This document shows positions 11,801 through 22,682 of a stretch of 64,000 bases of DNA, in pieces. Under the pieces are notes generated by a model. That model did not search any database, had not been told where the DNA came from, and was given only the letters and a program-made list of their open reading frames with translations. The position numbers were made by a program, and so were the translations under genes. Origin of the DNA: Channallabes apus. Lineage: Eukaryota; Chordata; Actinopteri; Siluriformes; Clariidae. The stretch is taken from contig CM060121.1 of NCBI GenBank assembly GCA_030522415.1, positions 21,436,642-21,500,641 on the forward strand, given 5' to 3'. Numbering within the stretch: the first letter of the stretch is position 1; the number at the start of each line of letters is the position of its first letter.

Positions 11801-14417
11801 TAGTTAGAAGACACAGGTAAAAGACAATCAAAGATAGGACCAATGTAAATGTTTCCAATAATCAAATTCTCTCAAGCTCCTAGTACAAATTCTCTTAGTA
11901 CAATGTTTTTTTTTTTTACTTGAGAGTGAAAAGCAGATATTATACAAGTACAAACGACAGTATGCATGTGTAGCAAAAACTGCTTAACACTTGCAGATTT
12001 ATTTTCCGAGTGTCATGCGGGAGTTATCAATATTGTCTTGCACTTCCAGGGTTGGGAGTTTGAATCTTGCCTCTACTGTGTGCATAGGTTGCGTGTTTTC
12101 CTGTGCTTGATAGGTCTGAAGACACGCAATGTAATGTAGGCTAATTTAACTGCGTAAAACAGTTTAAGTAATCAACAGTAGAAAAAAACAATTGTTTATG
12201 TAGAAGCAACTTGTGGTTAACAAAAATGGTTAAGACTTATAATATTTTAACTCAATTACCTTTCAAAAGCATGTCAAAACCATATTATTTCTAACGAAAT
12301 AATAAGGATTCCAAAATTCTAAATTCATGCAAAGAAATTGCTTTTCTTTTAACAGATTGAAGACACTCATCAACATTTGAAGACACTCATCAAATGTTGC
12401 AAAAAAATTAAAGCTGCAATTTCTGATTAGATTACCAAAGATTTATGTTATTTTGTTGTTGATAATGCTCTTTGTGAATTACTGGACATAAAAAAAGTTT
12501 TCAGAAATAGGCTTTAAACAGTAAGACTTCATAAAATGAACAACCTGTGTTTTTCCATTAACTTATTAGTTAATTCTTATTTTTGTCTAGTGACATTTTC
12601 TCCGACAATTAAGATAGCTTAAGGGAGAAAATGCCATCCTCTTCACTGCAGTCAGGTGTTGATTACTATAGTCCTAATATGTGAAAAACACAGTGCAAAT
12701 GGCATTTTTTCAACTGCATGTTATTGCAGATAAGTCACAGGCAAAAAAAAGTATTAGTCCAAAAAGAAGGTAAATTGCAGAAAAGAAAAATTTTTAAAAA
12801 CTTCAACTCTCTCACAACATCCAGAAAACAATGCAAGGGTGTCCTGAGTGAATTGACCAATAACAATTGGAAAAAGTGATGTATATGTGTGGCCCACAAA
12901 TACCCGGATATTTTTTAAAACAGAGATTTTTCCTACATTTTTAAAAATAATTCTGTCCACACGACCTTGTTTTAAAAATATTAAACACATATATTAAAGG
13001 AACAAATGTACTAGTCATTCCTGTCTTATACTGTTTGGGCAGAAACAACTTTTGGGTTAACAGTGCATACTAGGTAATTAAATTTATGGATGGATGGATT
13101 TATTAACTGCATTGATGAAATACTCTATTTTAATTGTTGATCTTCTTGCTAGCACTATTCACTTGAATAGCATCTTAACAAGCTTTTCACTTTTAATGAG
13201 TAAAGAAATGACTTAAAGCATATAAAGTCATTAACTCAAATGCATTTGAAGTCGATTAGATTTCCAAAAGTGAAAAAGCTTACCTTGATGCTCATTTAAC
13301 AGAATATTTAAACCAATACAGTGTACTCAATTAAAAGGATTTATTTTTGCCTAGTTACACAAGAGCCAACTCTTGTGGATTTTAAATCACCTGTAACAGG
13401 TGCAGTTGAAGTAAGATATAACACTTCAACCACAGCAGGTGGTCTAATCCATATGACCCTCTGAGTTAGTAGTTTGATACCTATGCATTACAGTCGTAAT
13501 CACTTTACATCTTCATCTCTGTAGTGACAAAATGTATCTTGTCTCCAACCGGGAATTGGTTGTGCTGTTTTGGATCAGTGCAATTCCATATTGGGTCAGT
13601 GCAAGCACATTTAAAGTTGATATAAAATTTGTTCTCAGCACATAGTGCTCATGCCAAATGATTTGGCATATCATTAAATAAAGCACAGAACCTGTCTTTG
13701 GGGATTAGTGATTTCAGACTGTCCACCTCCTGTTTTGTCTGGTTGGTTCTTCCATTAAGGCATGTTTCACCATGCTACAGTAGATTGTGTCTAGCATGGG
13801 CTATAATGACAGGATTAGTGTGGTGTCGTCTGGTGTGGTATAGTATCTGTAATTTTGATAAGTATCTTTTATCAAGCCACAGTCTGTGATGGCCATTTAG
13901 AAAGGTAATAAAAATATACCTTAAAAAAATACATCTCTTTGCAAAAAAAATTTTTCATAGAAATGTATAAAAACAGAAATATTTCTTATGGATTTGTAGT
14001 TTGTCCTAACAACATTGTCATAAGACTGAGAGACACACCCTGCCTGAGATGCCATTCAACCTTTTTGCACATTCACAACTGTAGGGGAAATGTTGAAGCA
14101 GCAATTCAGTTGCTGGAGTGTTTTTGGGATGTGGTAGAAAAACTAAGAATTGCTGAGGAAATCCAGATGTATATGAAAAGAACATACCCTCTCACAGAGA
14201 GTAACCTAAGGATTGAAGAATGGACAGTGACAATATTACTGACAATAATATGCCACCTTGTTATTTTTTTTTACATTATTAATTTTCTATTTAATTTATA
14301 TACATTATATATATGAATAAAACTAAAGAGTCAACAGGAAAAAAAGCTATTAAGAAAAAAATATTTTATAAATATTTTAATAGTTTTGTTTGTCATGTAA
14401 GGTGAATATCTATCTCT
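11801..14417. other. Interval without a recognised gene
   Basis: I see no supported gene here. Small open frames at 12754-12990 (minus), 13698-13889 (plus) and 13939-14316 (plus, ends in a hydrophobic stretch) match no family I know. A short direct repeat, 'gaagacactcatcaa', occurs at about 12359 and 12380. Confidence 0.4.
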
Positions 14418-14448
14418 CTGTGTGTGTGTGTGTGTGTGTGTGTGCGCG
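14418..14448. repeat. (TG)n microsatellite
   Basis: An uninterrupted TG run of about 13 units, followed by CGCG. Confidence 0.95.
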
Positions 14449-14699
14449 TAAAACAGCATTTTGAGTAGCATGGTTTTAGATGATAAGTAAATAACAATGC
14501 CTTTTGTGGATTAAACATTCTGCCCAATAAATCTAAAGAAATACAGTATATCATTTGTGCATCATAAGTAAGTCAATATTTTTCAATGTCAAAAGATCCA
14601 TCTACTGTGCTGGTGCAGTCTTCTTAGCTAAATTCTTGAATCATCTTTCCTCCTGAAATTCTGTCCTATTATTGAATTTAGTTCTAATCTTAATCTAAT

Positions 14700-15300
14700 A
14701 CATTGCCATGAAAAAGTATTTACCCTTTCCTGATTTTTGCACATTTGTCACTCTTAAATGATTGAAATCATCAATCAAATTTTAGTATTATGTAAAGATT
14801 CCCTGAGTAAACACAAAGTGCAGTTTTTAAATGATTTCATTTATAAAGGGGAAAAAAGCTGTCTAAACCTGCCTGGCTCTCTGTGAATAATAACTGATTA
14901 ATAATTGATTGTGCCACTCTTGGTGGCAACAACTGAAATCAAGTGTTTGTAATAACAATGAGTCTTTCAAATCACTGTGGGGGAATTTTAACCCACAAGT
15001 TTGGAGCATGAATGGCCTGTTTAAGGATCTCAGTTTGATTTAAATCTGGACTTTGACTTTTGTTTCATCAGTCCAGTATAATCAAGATAATCAATAATTA
15101 AGATATTTTTTGGAAAATATGAGACGTGACTTTGTGTTAATTTTGTTAAGCAGTGGCTTTTGCCATGGAATCCTCCCATGGATGCAATTTTTACCCAGTC
15201 TCTTTTTTACTGTTGAATCATGAACACTGACCTTAACGGAGGCAAGTCCTTTTAAGAGTTTGTCTTAAAATGGATGAGTTGTCATTGTGCTTTCGGAGTA
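14700..15300. mobile_element. Degenerate Tc1/mariner-type repeat
   Basis: Phrases such as 'catgaaaaagtatttaccc', 'tttttgcacatttgtcac' and 'gagtaaacacaaagtgcag' recall the ends of a widespread fish Tc1-like element. No transposase frame survives and the boundaries are approximate. This rests on remembered repeat sequences, not a search. Confidence 0.5.
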
Positions 15301-15491
15301 AGTTTTGCATTTGTATTTACTTAGGTTATCCTTGTGTAATATTTTAATTAGTTTGAAGACATGAATCATTGAACCATGACAAAAAGCATGCCCAAAAAAT
15401 AGGGAACAAGCAACTATTTTTCACACACTGTACGCATCTACTCAGTAATATGAGTTATGCATAAGGCTTACTATTAAACAATGCATTGTAT

Positions 15492-16416
15492 TTAGTGGGG
15501 CAAATGCATATCTTCTCTGGAATCTAATAGTGCAACTGATGGTTCTGAGCTGCTAGCTAGACTCAGCCCAGGGCCAGCTCCACCTCTAACTTTGTGTACC
15601 TGGTCTGGTGGAGGCAAATGGAGACAATAGGAACAAGGACAGGTTTTAGGATGTTGCATTGCAGGCAATGAAGGGTAGAGGGCTGGACAATGAAGCCCAC
15701 CAATCCTGGTGTAGGGTGAGTGTGGAAGTAGTACAGTGTTCAGTGATCGTACACAGCCAGCACTATAGGGATTAGACTGGCTGGAAAGTATTGGCATACC
15801 TGCTACACCCCCATGAGAATACAGCTGAAGGGGAATGTGGGGCAGCAGTGGATATCCCAGGCCTGCCACTGCTTGGCTAACCATATAGGCACACAGATTT
15901 GAGTCCAGTGGATGAGGCCAGTTCAGGCTATGGCGCTGTCGTTTATTCTTCATCCGTCTGTTTTGGAACCAGATCTGCAATTACATGGAGGAAAAAAGAA
16001 AATAAGAAACATTGTGCTATATCTTTTGTATAATGTAAATTAATTCCTAATGTAATTTTTTTGTTCTGAACTTGAACCTAACAAATAGATGTTCATTTGA
16101 TGTTCAGATTTGCCTTTTGATGGTAAAAGCTGCATATTTTCAGTGACTGTATTTACGTTAAAGGATACCTTTATGGTAGTCTCTGGCAGGTTGAGGGCCG
16201 ACCCCAGTTCGCACCGTCGGGCCCGTGACACGTAACTCTCTTTGCAATACTCCTGTTCGAGGCGTGTGAGCTGCTCTCGCGTAAATGCAGTCCGGTGCCG
16301 CCGACTCTGGTCTACGACATTTAGTAGGGCCCTGCGCGTGCACGATTCCTGCTCCCCAGTGTCACTATCCGCATGAGAAACGGAAGAGACTGGGGGGGAC
16401 TCTCTGCCCTCTGCCA
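15492..16416 (-). CDS. eve1: Even-skipped-related homeobox transcription factor (eve1/Evx family), coding exons 2 and 3
   Basis: This is a sequence-specific nuclear transcription factor of the Evx family. Two minus-strand exons are visible: 16416-16169, with acceptor AG at 16418-16417 after a T-rich tract and donor GT at 16168-16167, then 15974-15492 with acceptor AG at 15976-15975 and stop TAA. The homeodomain starts at codon 37 of the first of these exons ('[13 protein letters not shown]'). It is split by the intron after residue 46 (K), the position expected for Evx genes, and continues '[14 protein letters not shown]' with W48, F49, N51 and R53 intact. 'WPHPLDSN' follows, and the end '[15 protein letters not shown]' resembles the Evx carboxy terminus. 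Exons joined give about 242 residues. The homeodomain is more divergent than Evx1/Evx2 ('[12 protein letters not shown]'). The orthologue call leans on linkage to hoxb13a; the alternative is a diverged evx1. Confidence 0.85.
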
Positions 16417-16419
16417 CTG

Positions 16420-16455
16420 AGGAAAAAAATTTATATATATATATATATATATAAA
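16420..16455. repeat. (TA)n run in eve1 intron 1, next to the acceptor
   Basis: A TA-rich run lies 15-35 bases upstream (on the minus strand) of the T-rich tract and AG that begin coding exon 2. Confidence 0.8.
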
Positions 16456-17020
16456 GGCGTGTGGAATATTGAAATTATTATATGTTTAACTATAGGTCGA
16501 AAGTGCAAACAAAAATTCAGCCTGTTCTGGCAGATTACCTACTGTTAAAGACAGAACATGATCTGATCAAAACACTTTTGCAAGCTGCTAAATCGAATTT
16601 TATTATCCGTATTACATGTACATTGTTGATAAGCTATAATTCCATTATAAATGTGTTATACATTAAATTATATGTACAATGACAATTCGAGAATCTAAAA
16701 CTTTAATGATCAGATTTCATGAGATCGAATATATACAGGTCCTTCTCAAAAAATTTGCATATTGTGATAAAGTTCATTATTTTCTGTAATGTACTGATAA
16801 ACATTAGACTTTCATATATTTTAGATTCATTACACACAACTGAAGTAGTTCAAGCCTTTTATTGTTTTAATATTGATGATTGTGGCATACAGCTCATAAA
16901 AACCCAAAATCCCTATCTCAAAAAAATGAGCATATCATGAAAAGGTTCTCTAAATGAGCTATTAACCTAATCATCTGAATCAACTAATTAACTCTAAACG
17001 CCTGCAAAAGATGCCTGAGG

Positions 17021-17360
17021 CATTTCCTGCACACGCAGTGGACTGAGTCTGGAGTAGAAACATCCAGAGCCACCGTGTACAGGCGTGTGCAGGAAATGGG
17101 CTACAGGTTGCAAATTTTGCATGTCATTCGGAAATCAAGGTGCCAGAGTCTGGAGGAAGACTGGGGAGAGGGAAATGCCAAATTTGCAACGTGTAGCCCA
17201 TTTCCTGCACACGCCTGTACACGGTGGCTCTGGATGTTTCTACTCCAGACTCAGTCCACTGCGTGTGCAGGAAATGGGCTACAGGTTGCAAATTTTGCAT
17301 GTCATTCGGAAATCAAGGTGCCAGAGTCTGGAGGAAGACTGGGGAGAGGGAAATGCCAAA
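17021..17360. repeat. Foldback plus 100-bp direct duplication inside the Tc1-like element
   Basis: Arms at about 17021-17116 and 17181-17275 are reverse complements. A direct copy of about 100 bases also occurs at 17083-17182 and 17261-17360 (offset 178). The transposase coding region is scrambled here. Confidence 0.85.
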
Positions 17361-17787
17361 ATGCCTGAAGTCCAGTGTCAAGTACCCACAGTCAGTGATG
17401 GTCTGGGGTGCCATGTCAGCTGCTGGTGTTGGTCCACTGTGTTTTATCAAGGGCAGGGTCAATGCAGCTAGCTATCAGGAGATTTTGGAGCACTTTATGC
17501 TTCCATCTGCTGAAAAGCTTTATGGAGATGAAGATTTCATTTTTCAGCACGACCTGGCACCTGCTCACAGTGCCAAAACCACTGGTAAATGGTTTACTGA
17601 CCATGGTATTACTGTGGTCAATTGGCCTGCCAACTCTCCTGACCTGAACCCCATAGAGAATCTGTGGGATATTGTGAAGAGAAAGTTGAGAGACACAAGA
17701 CACAAGAATCTCCAAAAGGATTCCCGACCAATTATTGAGTGCATAACTGAACATAATTATTTGAAAGTTGACTTTTTTTGTATTTAA
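17361..17787 (+). pseudogene. Tc1-like transposase, carboxy-terminal catalytic part
   Basis: The frame reads 'SVMVWGAMSAAGVGPLCF', then 'FIFQHDLAPAHSAKTTGKW' and 'WPANSPDLNPIENLWDIVK'. The second catalytic D (QHD) and the E (PIENLW) are separated by 34 residues, the DD34E spacing of Tc1 transposases. The first catalytic Asp and the amino-terminal paired-like DNA-binding domain are missing, lost in the rearranged segment just upstream. The open frame extends upstream to 17224 only through the scrambled sequence. No functional enzyme is expected. Confidence 0.9.
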
Positions 17788-18019
17788 AAACACTTTTCTT
17801 TTATTGGTCGGATGAAATATGCTAATTTTTTGAGATAGGGATTTTGGGTTTTCATGAGCTGTATGCCACAATCATCAATATTAAAACAATAAAAGGCTTG
17901 AACTACTTCAGTTGTGTGTAATGAATCTAAAATATATGAAAGTCTAATGTTTATCAGTACATTACAGAAAATAATGAACTTTATCACAATATGCTAATTT
18001 TTTTAGAAGGACCTGTGTA

Positions 18020-18021
18020 TG

Positions 18022-18085
<64 letters not shown>

Positions 18086-18086
18086 A
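18020..18086. repeat. (TA)n(CA)n compound microsatellite
   Basis: 'gtatatgtatat' passes into a long TA run and then a CA run, right beside the transposon end. Confidence 0.95.
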
Positions 18087-18507
18087 AAAGGTGTGTATGA
18101 CGTCTTGGGAAACATAAAATGACTCATTAAAGTCTTAAAAATGTTAAAGCAGACGTCTTCAGAACTCATTTCAAGTCAGATGTTAAATTCCTCATATTAA
18201 AGTCGTTTTAGGGTGTCTTTACGGAGTAATAAGTAGCAGCTATTATTTTCGTGATGACATGTGAAGGAGTCTTCTAAAGACTTCGTACAGACGATATGAG
18301 AGTCTGTGTGCCCACTGTGGGTGGTCTACCAATTGGATCGGTTTGGTCTGTGCTTTGGTAGCGGATACCATGCCCAGTCTTAAACTACATTAAAATTATT
18401 TACAGGTTTTACAAGGGATGTTAGCCCCAGGGGTGAACACCACCAACGATTGCTGGCAACATTTTAAAAAAAGCTAATGAGGTGCACAATTACTTAAAGA
18501 CTTACTT

Positions 18508-18537
18508 ACACATAGTTCCCAAACGATTCCCGCCTGA
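18508..18537 (-). other. eve1: Candidate 5' exon end and start codon of eve1
   Basis: A near-perfect splice donor (GTAAGTAAG) reads on the minus strand from 18509. The last exon base would be 18510. An ATG at 18511-18513 sits immediately before it, in the phase needed to join the exon starting at 16416: the junction codon becomes TTG, giving M-L-A-E-G. An in-frame stop lies a few codons upstream. If real, exon 1 contributes almost only untranslated sequence. This is inferred from splice signals and phase alone; a different upstream exon is possible. Confidence 0.35.
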
Positions 18538-18769
18538 ACTTTAACTTCTGTACAGAACTGAGAAGATGCACTTGTGATATTAATCCAAATTGATTAAAGT
18601 TATTTCGAAGTTTCTTTTGTCATTACATTGCGTAAATTAGCAAGTATGATTTGTTGCGCTCCACGTAACGGAAGTTACCATTGCAGACCCAGCCAAGTTT
18701 GTTTTAAATGGTGGACGATTTAGTTGTTTTGTAGCATTTCTCCACCCCTCCCTTTATCTGTTCTCTCCC

Positions 18770-18860
18770 TCCGCCTGTCCCGTCTTCCACCCTAATGAGA
18801 GACGTGCACAATCCGCTGCGGCGCCGCTCGGGCGCGCGGACAAGAGGAGGTGTAACATTT
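18770..18860. promoter_or_regulatory. CpG-dense patch, possible eve1 promoter region
   Basis: In an AT-rich neighbourhood this stretch is rich in CpG ('gctgcggcgccgctcgggcg'). It lies about 260 bases upstream of the candidate eve1 exon 1 on the minus strand. Promoter function is inference from position and composition. Confidence 0.3.
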
Positions 18861-21800
18861 TCTTTGGTCTCCGACCTGCCTTTGTACTTTTTGTTATGGG
18901 AAATTACATTCGACCTCCCTTTGCTTACTGTCACAGTTTCTTTCCCGGAGTGAGAGAGGCCAGCCGTGATGGTTCCGCAGCTTTTGATGTTTATAATTTT
19001 GGAAGTCAGTCAGGAGAATACTAACGTTCTGGGCTTAAATTCTGTGTGTTTTGCATGACAGGGCATCAATGTGTCATGAAACGTGCGTATGGTTTTGTGC
19101 GTCCTATTAGAGTGAACATTTATTTCAACATAAAACATCAATTTAATTTGCACCTCAGTATCTTGAGGTGTTTATGTGTAACAGCTTTTGCTTTAGATTG
19201 TGCAGAGGTTTTACAGGTTTCAGCAGAATAAAATCTCTGAGGAAATGGTTTGTTCCAGGCAGTATGTATATTTCTTCAGATAAAATCTTAGACAGTCATA
19301 TTGATAAAAAGAAAGAAAGATACATGGCCAATTAATCACCACAAAATTTTTTTAAATGATTGCACACTTTTGCTTTTGTTACTTTATTTATTTATTGCTG
19401 ACATATTAAGGCAAAGTTATTTTAGTAATAAAGTATTATTATTACTAGTATATTAATACAAAGTATTATTATTATTATTATTATTGTTGTTGTTGTTGTT
19501 GTTAATAATAAAAATACAACAACAACAATAATAATAATAATAATAATTCTAAAAATATATAGGTTTCCTTATAGATAGTTTTTCACTGTGTCTAATACGT
19601 ATTGCCTTCTAAAATTTGGATGATAACTTTATTAGTGCTTCCTGAAATTGCTCTTCCGTCGCACTGAATGCGTTCACCTCTTGAGGTTCTTTTAATTATG
19701 CAAATTATTTAACCCCGCCCATTTTAAAAGTTTAAGTATAGACGTATAGAATCAAAGTGTTTATGAGTTTCCTGTTGCACTGGAAACCTGATATAAAATA
19801 GACTGAGCTTTTTCTTGAAGATGTATGTTTTATTCTAATCTATAAGTTCCATTTCTAAATGCTACGATGAAAATAGGATGGAAATGTATAAACTATTTAT
19901 TTATTCTATATATTCTATTATCTCTGTCTCCTCAGTTAATTTTGCAGTCGATTATGTCATGCATCAACCATGGATCTTGCATATGGTTGCACATATTTAA
20001 TAATAAGGAGCCGTGTTTTTTGTCCTCATTAAGACAAAAGTGTTGTTACATCCTCCAGTTGATGACTTTTTTATCAGATGTGCCCAGGTTGGTATTGTTC
20101 TTTTCAGAAATTCTCACACGATTGGAACAGACATGGTGATAAAATGGTGCTGGCGCTTTAACAATAGAACACGTCTAGTTTCATTTGATCAAACAAACCA
20201 GGTATATCTTTATACCTTTATAGTCCTCTGTATGCTTTCTGACTGGAGGCAAAATGTATAACGTGATGTGGTACGCTAAGGAAGCGTGGCTTGTGAATGA
20301 TGAAGAAAATTTTATTGAAACCCCTAAATATTTGTTACAGATAAATTATCGAATATAAATAGCTTATAATGTACAAATGTCAGTATTGGCAGGCCATGAT
20401 TGCGTATTCCTATTTACAACAGATTCTTCAATAAATACTATTTATCAATGACACACTGTATTTAATATGTCGTGTATCAAACTGTGCTACGAAAATCATT
20501 AGTTCTTGATCAACAATGGATAGAAATCAGTTTCAATATTTTTTTTAGTTCTCGTAGGTCTTTTAATTTTCTTCGTGACTGCATGACATATTCTCGGCAC
20601 AGTTTTAATTGGTGTGTTCCCATAACCCCCCAAAGCCCCTCCCCTTTCACCCACCCTTTGTGGTGAAATGGCCTTGCACAAATCAAAGTCAATGTTATTA
20701 ATCAAGCAAAACTTTCTTAATTAGCAAACAGAACATGACTGTCTAATGAACCAAAAATTTCAAAATTTCCAAAATGTTCCTTTTGATAATAGGCCAAGGA
20801 CATGCATTTGTTTTAAATTAGATTATTTTTTTCAGTATAGCATTAATAAGCACATACACTGAGTATCTATAGTTTGTTTTATAAATGTCCGAATAATCTT
20901 AGCCTGCTCTTAAAGATTAGAATAAAACATATATCAAAATATTTTATTAGCGGTTAGTTTGTTGCACAAATTAGGTTGTATGCATGTAACCTTAAAAGTG
21001 CGGATTGAGGTAATGGTTAAAGTAACTCTCGGGCTTTTTCGTGTGTCGTAATTATATAGAATAAATAAATAGTTGCTAATATTTTACCACATACAGTATT
21101 CAATATGGTAACACTGTGATAACATTGTGGTCCAAGTTTGTCAGTCCTTTTTACCATGTAGTTGCCTTATCATACGAAATTACTATGCATGTTTGGATCT
21201 TAAAAGTTCCTTTCCATATAAAATATTTATGAAATGAAAAAGATGCTTGCAATGAATATAACTGTGTAAGTGAACAATATTATAATTGTGTTGTGATGAC
21301 AACTGTGTCTGCTATAGGACATCAGTAGGTGAAAAATACATTTACATGACCTGGGTGGCTAAAATTCTTTGGAAAATATGCGCAATTTTTTTCCTGATTT
21401 ACCTACAACCACCACCACCACCATCATCATCTTTATCGTGAACCTCATTAATCAATAATCCAATTATTTTCAGTGACCGCTTTAGATTGATCAGAATTGT
21501 GCTAGATAGAAACGCTAGACGGAAGCCAAGAATACACATAGGCCTGGCTACATGCACACACGGCACAGGCACACTCTTTTACACGTATGGACAATTTTGA
21601 GTAGCCAGTACATCTACCGACAAGTTTTACACAAGGTTTCCGGGAAACCAAATCATTGCTAATACAACATGGATCAGGGGATCAAAGGGCCGAGGTCTCA
21701 CCTAAGATACGCATTCTATATGTTCCAATCTACAAAATGTCGCCTAAGAAAACGAAACCTCAGAGAAGCAGAGTTTTAAAAAATTCCCATAAAGATAAAA

Positions 21801-22384
21801 CATTGGCAACACTACTTAAAAAAGTGATTACTCACTCACTTCTCTTCAAGGCATGATAAACTAGTATTTTTATAAGCAGTAGCACTAGCAGTAGCACTTA
21901 CATAACTGTATTTTGTTATATACAACTACATAACACAATTGTACATTACATTACTAATTATATTATATTATTGTTTTATATTATGTTTTTATTATTGCTT
22001 CAATTATTTATTTAAATACATCCTGATGTAAAATGTAAAACATTTGTTTTCTACAAGCCAGAAAGCCTGCTATACTTTTTTCTAACCGCACCCCTTCCTA
22101 AAATACCACACGTAACGAATACTAATGCTTTGGAAATCGCTAAGATCCATGCGTTAAAAGTGAAATCGTGATATATTTGCATTTCAATAAAACCAAAATT
22201 TTTTTTTACTTCAGAGTTGTGTATAATGCATTTGCATTATTTTACGCAGTTGTCCTGAATTCATCAATGGCATAGCGCTGCCAGAGGATGATGGTGCTTT
22301 TTTCCTACATCCATGCAACCAGGGCGTGGCCACTTGATCGGCACGTGATGACAGCAATCACCCTGGTAACCCCTGACTCTCTCG
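18861..22384. other. eve1-hoxb13a intergenic DNA, no gene recognised
   Basis: No coding region is supported; small open frames look random. Apart from the microsatellite hairpin at 19464-19548 no repeat is evident. A GC-richer, non-repetitive patch around 22255-22380 ('aatggcatagcgctgccaga', 'ggcacgtgatgacagcaatc') could be a cis-element. Confidence 0.4.
19464..19548. repeat. Mirrored microsatellite pair forming a hairpin
   Basis: (ATT)n(GTT)n is followed within about 15 bases by (AAC)n(AAT)n, so the two halves are complementary and could fold into a long stem. Confidence 0.85.
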
Positions 22385-22460
22385 CTCTTAAAGATTAGAA
22401 TAAAACATATATCAAAATATTTTTTTTTCTAAATGCTAGGAAGGAAATAGGATGGAAATG
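22385..22460. repeat. Patchwork of two upstream segments
   Basis: About 40 bases ('gctcttaaagattagaataa' onward) are an exact copy of 20907-20946. The next about 38 bases ('tttctaaatgctagg' ... 'gatggaaatgtat') closely match 19853-19890 with a few differences. The two templates are not adjacent at their source. Confidence 0.8.
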
Positions 22461-22475
22461 TATCCACACACACAC

Positions 22476-22636
22476 TTACATTTAGGCATTTGGCAGACGC
22501 TCTGGATAAGAGCGACTTACATTTTTATTATACATCTGAGCAGTTGAGGGTTAAGGCTCAAGGCCTGTGGGGTTTGAACCTGGGATCTTCCGAACCGTAG
22601 TCCAATGCCTTAACCACTGAGCTACCCCTGGCCCCC

Positions 22637-22637
<1 letters not shown>
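22476..22637 (-). mobile_element. tRNA-derived SINE (minus strand)
   Basis: Tail 'acatttaggcatttggcaga' on the left, tRNA-like head on the right. About 25 bases are deleted inside, around 22557-22567, relative to the other copies. It is the only recognisable interspersed element between 18.1 and 28.2 kb. Confidence 0.85.

Positions 22638-22681
<44 letters not shown>
22638..22681. repeat. (GT)n microsatellite
   Basis: A run of about 19 GT units directly abuts the SINE head. Confidence 0.95.

Positions 22682-22682
<1 letters not shown>

Larger units (their letters stand above)
16736..18015 (+). mobile_element. Tc1/mariner-like transposon in eve1 intron 1
   Basis: The ends are inverted repeats of about 200 bases: the left begins 'caggtccttctcaaaaaatt' and the right ends 'tttagaaggacctg'. 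A TA lies at 16734-16735 on the left; the matching right dinucleotide is TG, probably a mutated TA. The interior holds a truncated transposase and a rearranged block (17021-17360). It lies between the predicted eve1 exon 1 and exon 2, in the opposite orientation to the gene. Confidence 0.9.

Noticed and set aside
13939..14316. 125-codon frame near eve1's 3' side as a gene
   Set aside because: No recognisable family, no splice or start context, low-complexity hydrophobic end.
16718..18015. Several short frames at both ends of the Tc1-like element
   Set aside because: They are readings of the terminal inverted repeats and mirror each other on the two strands.
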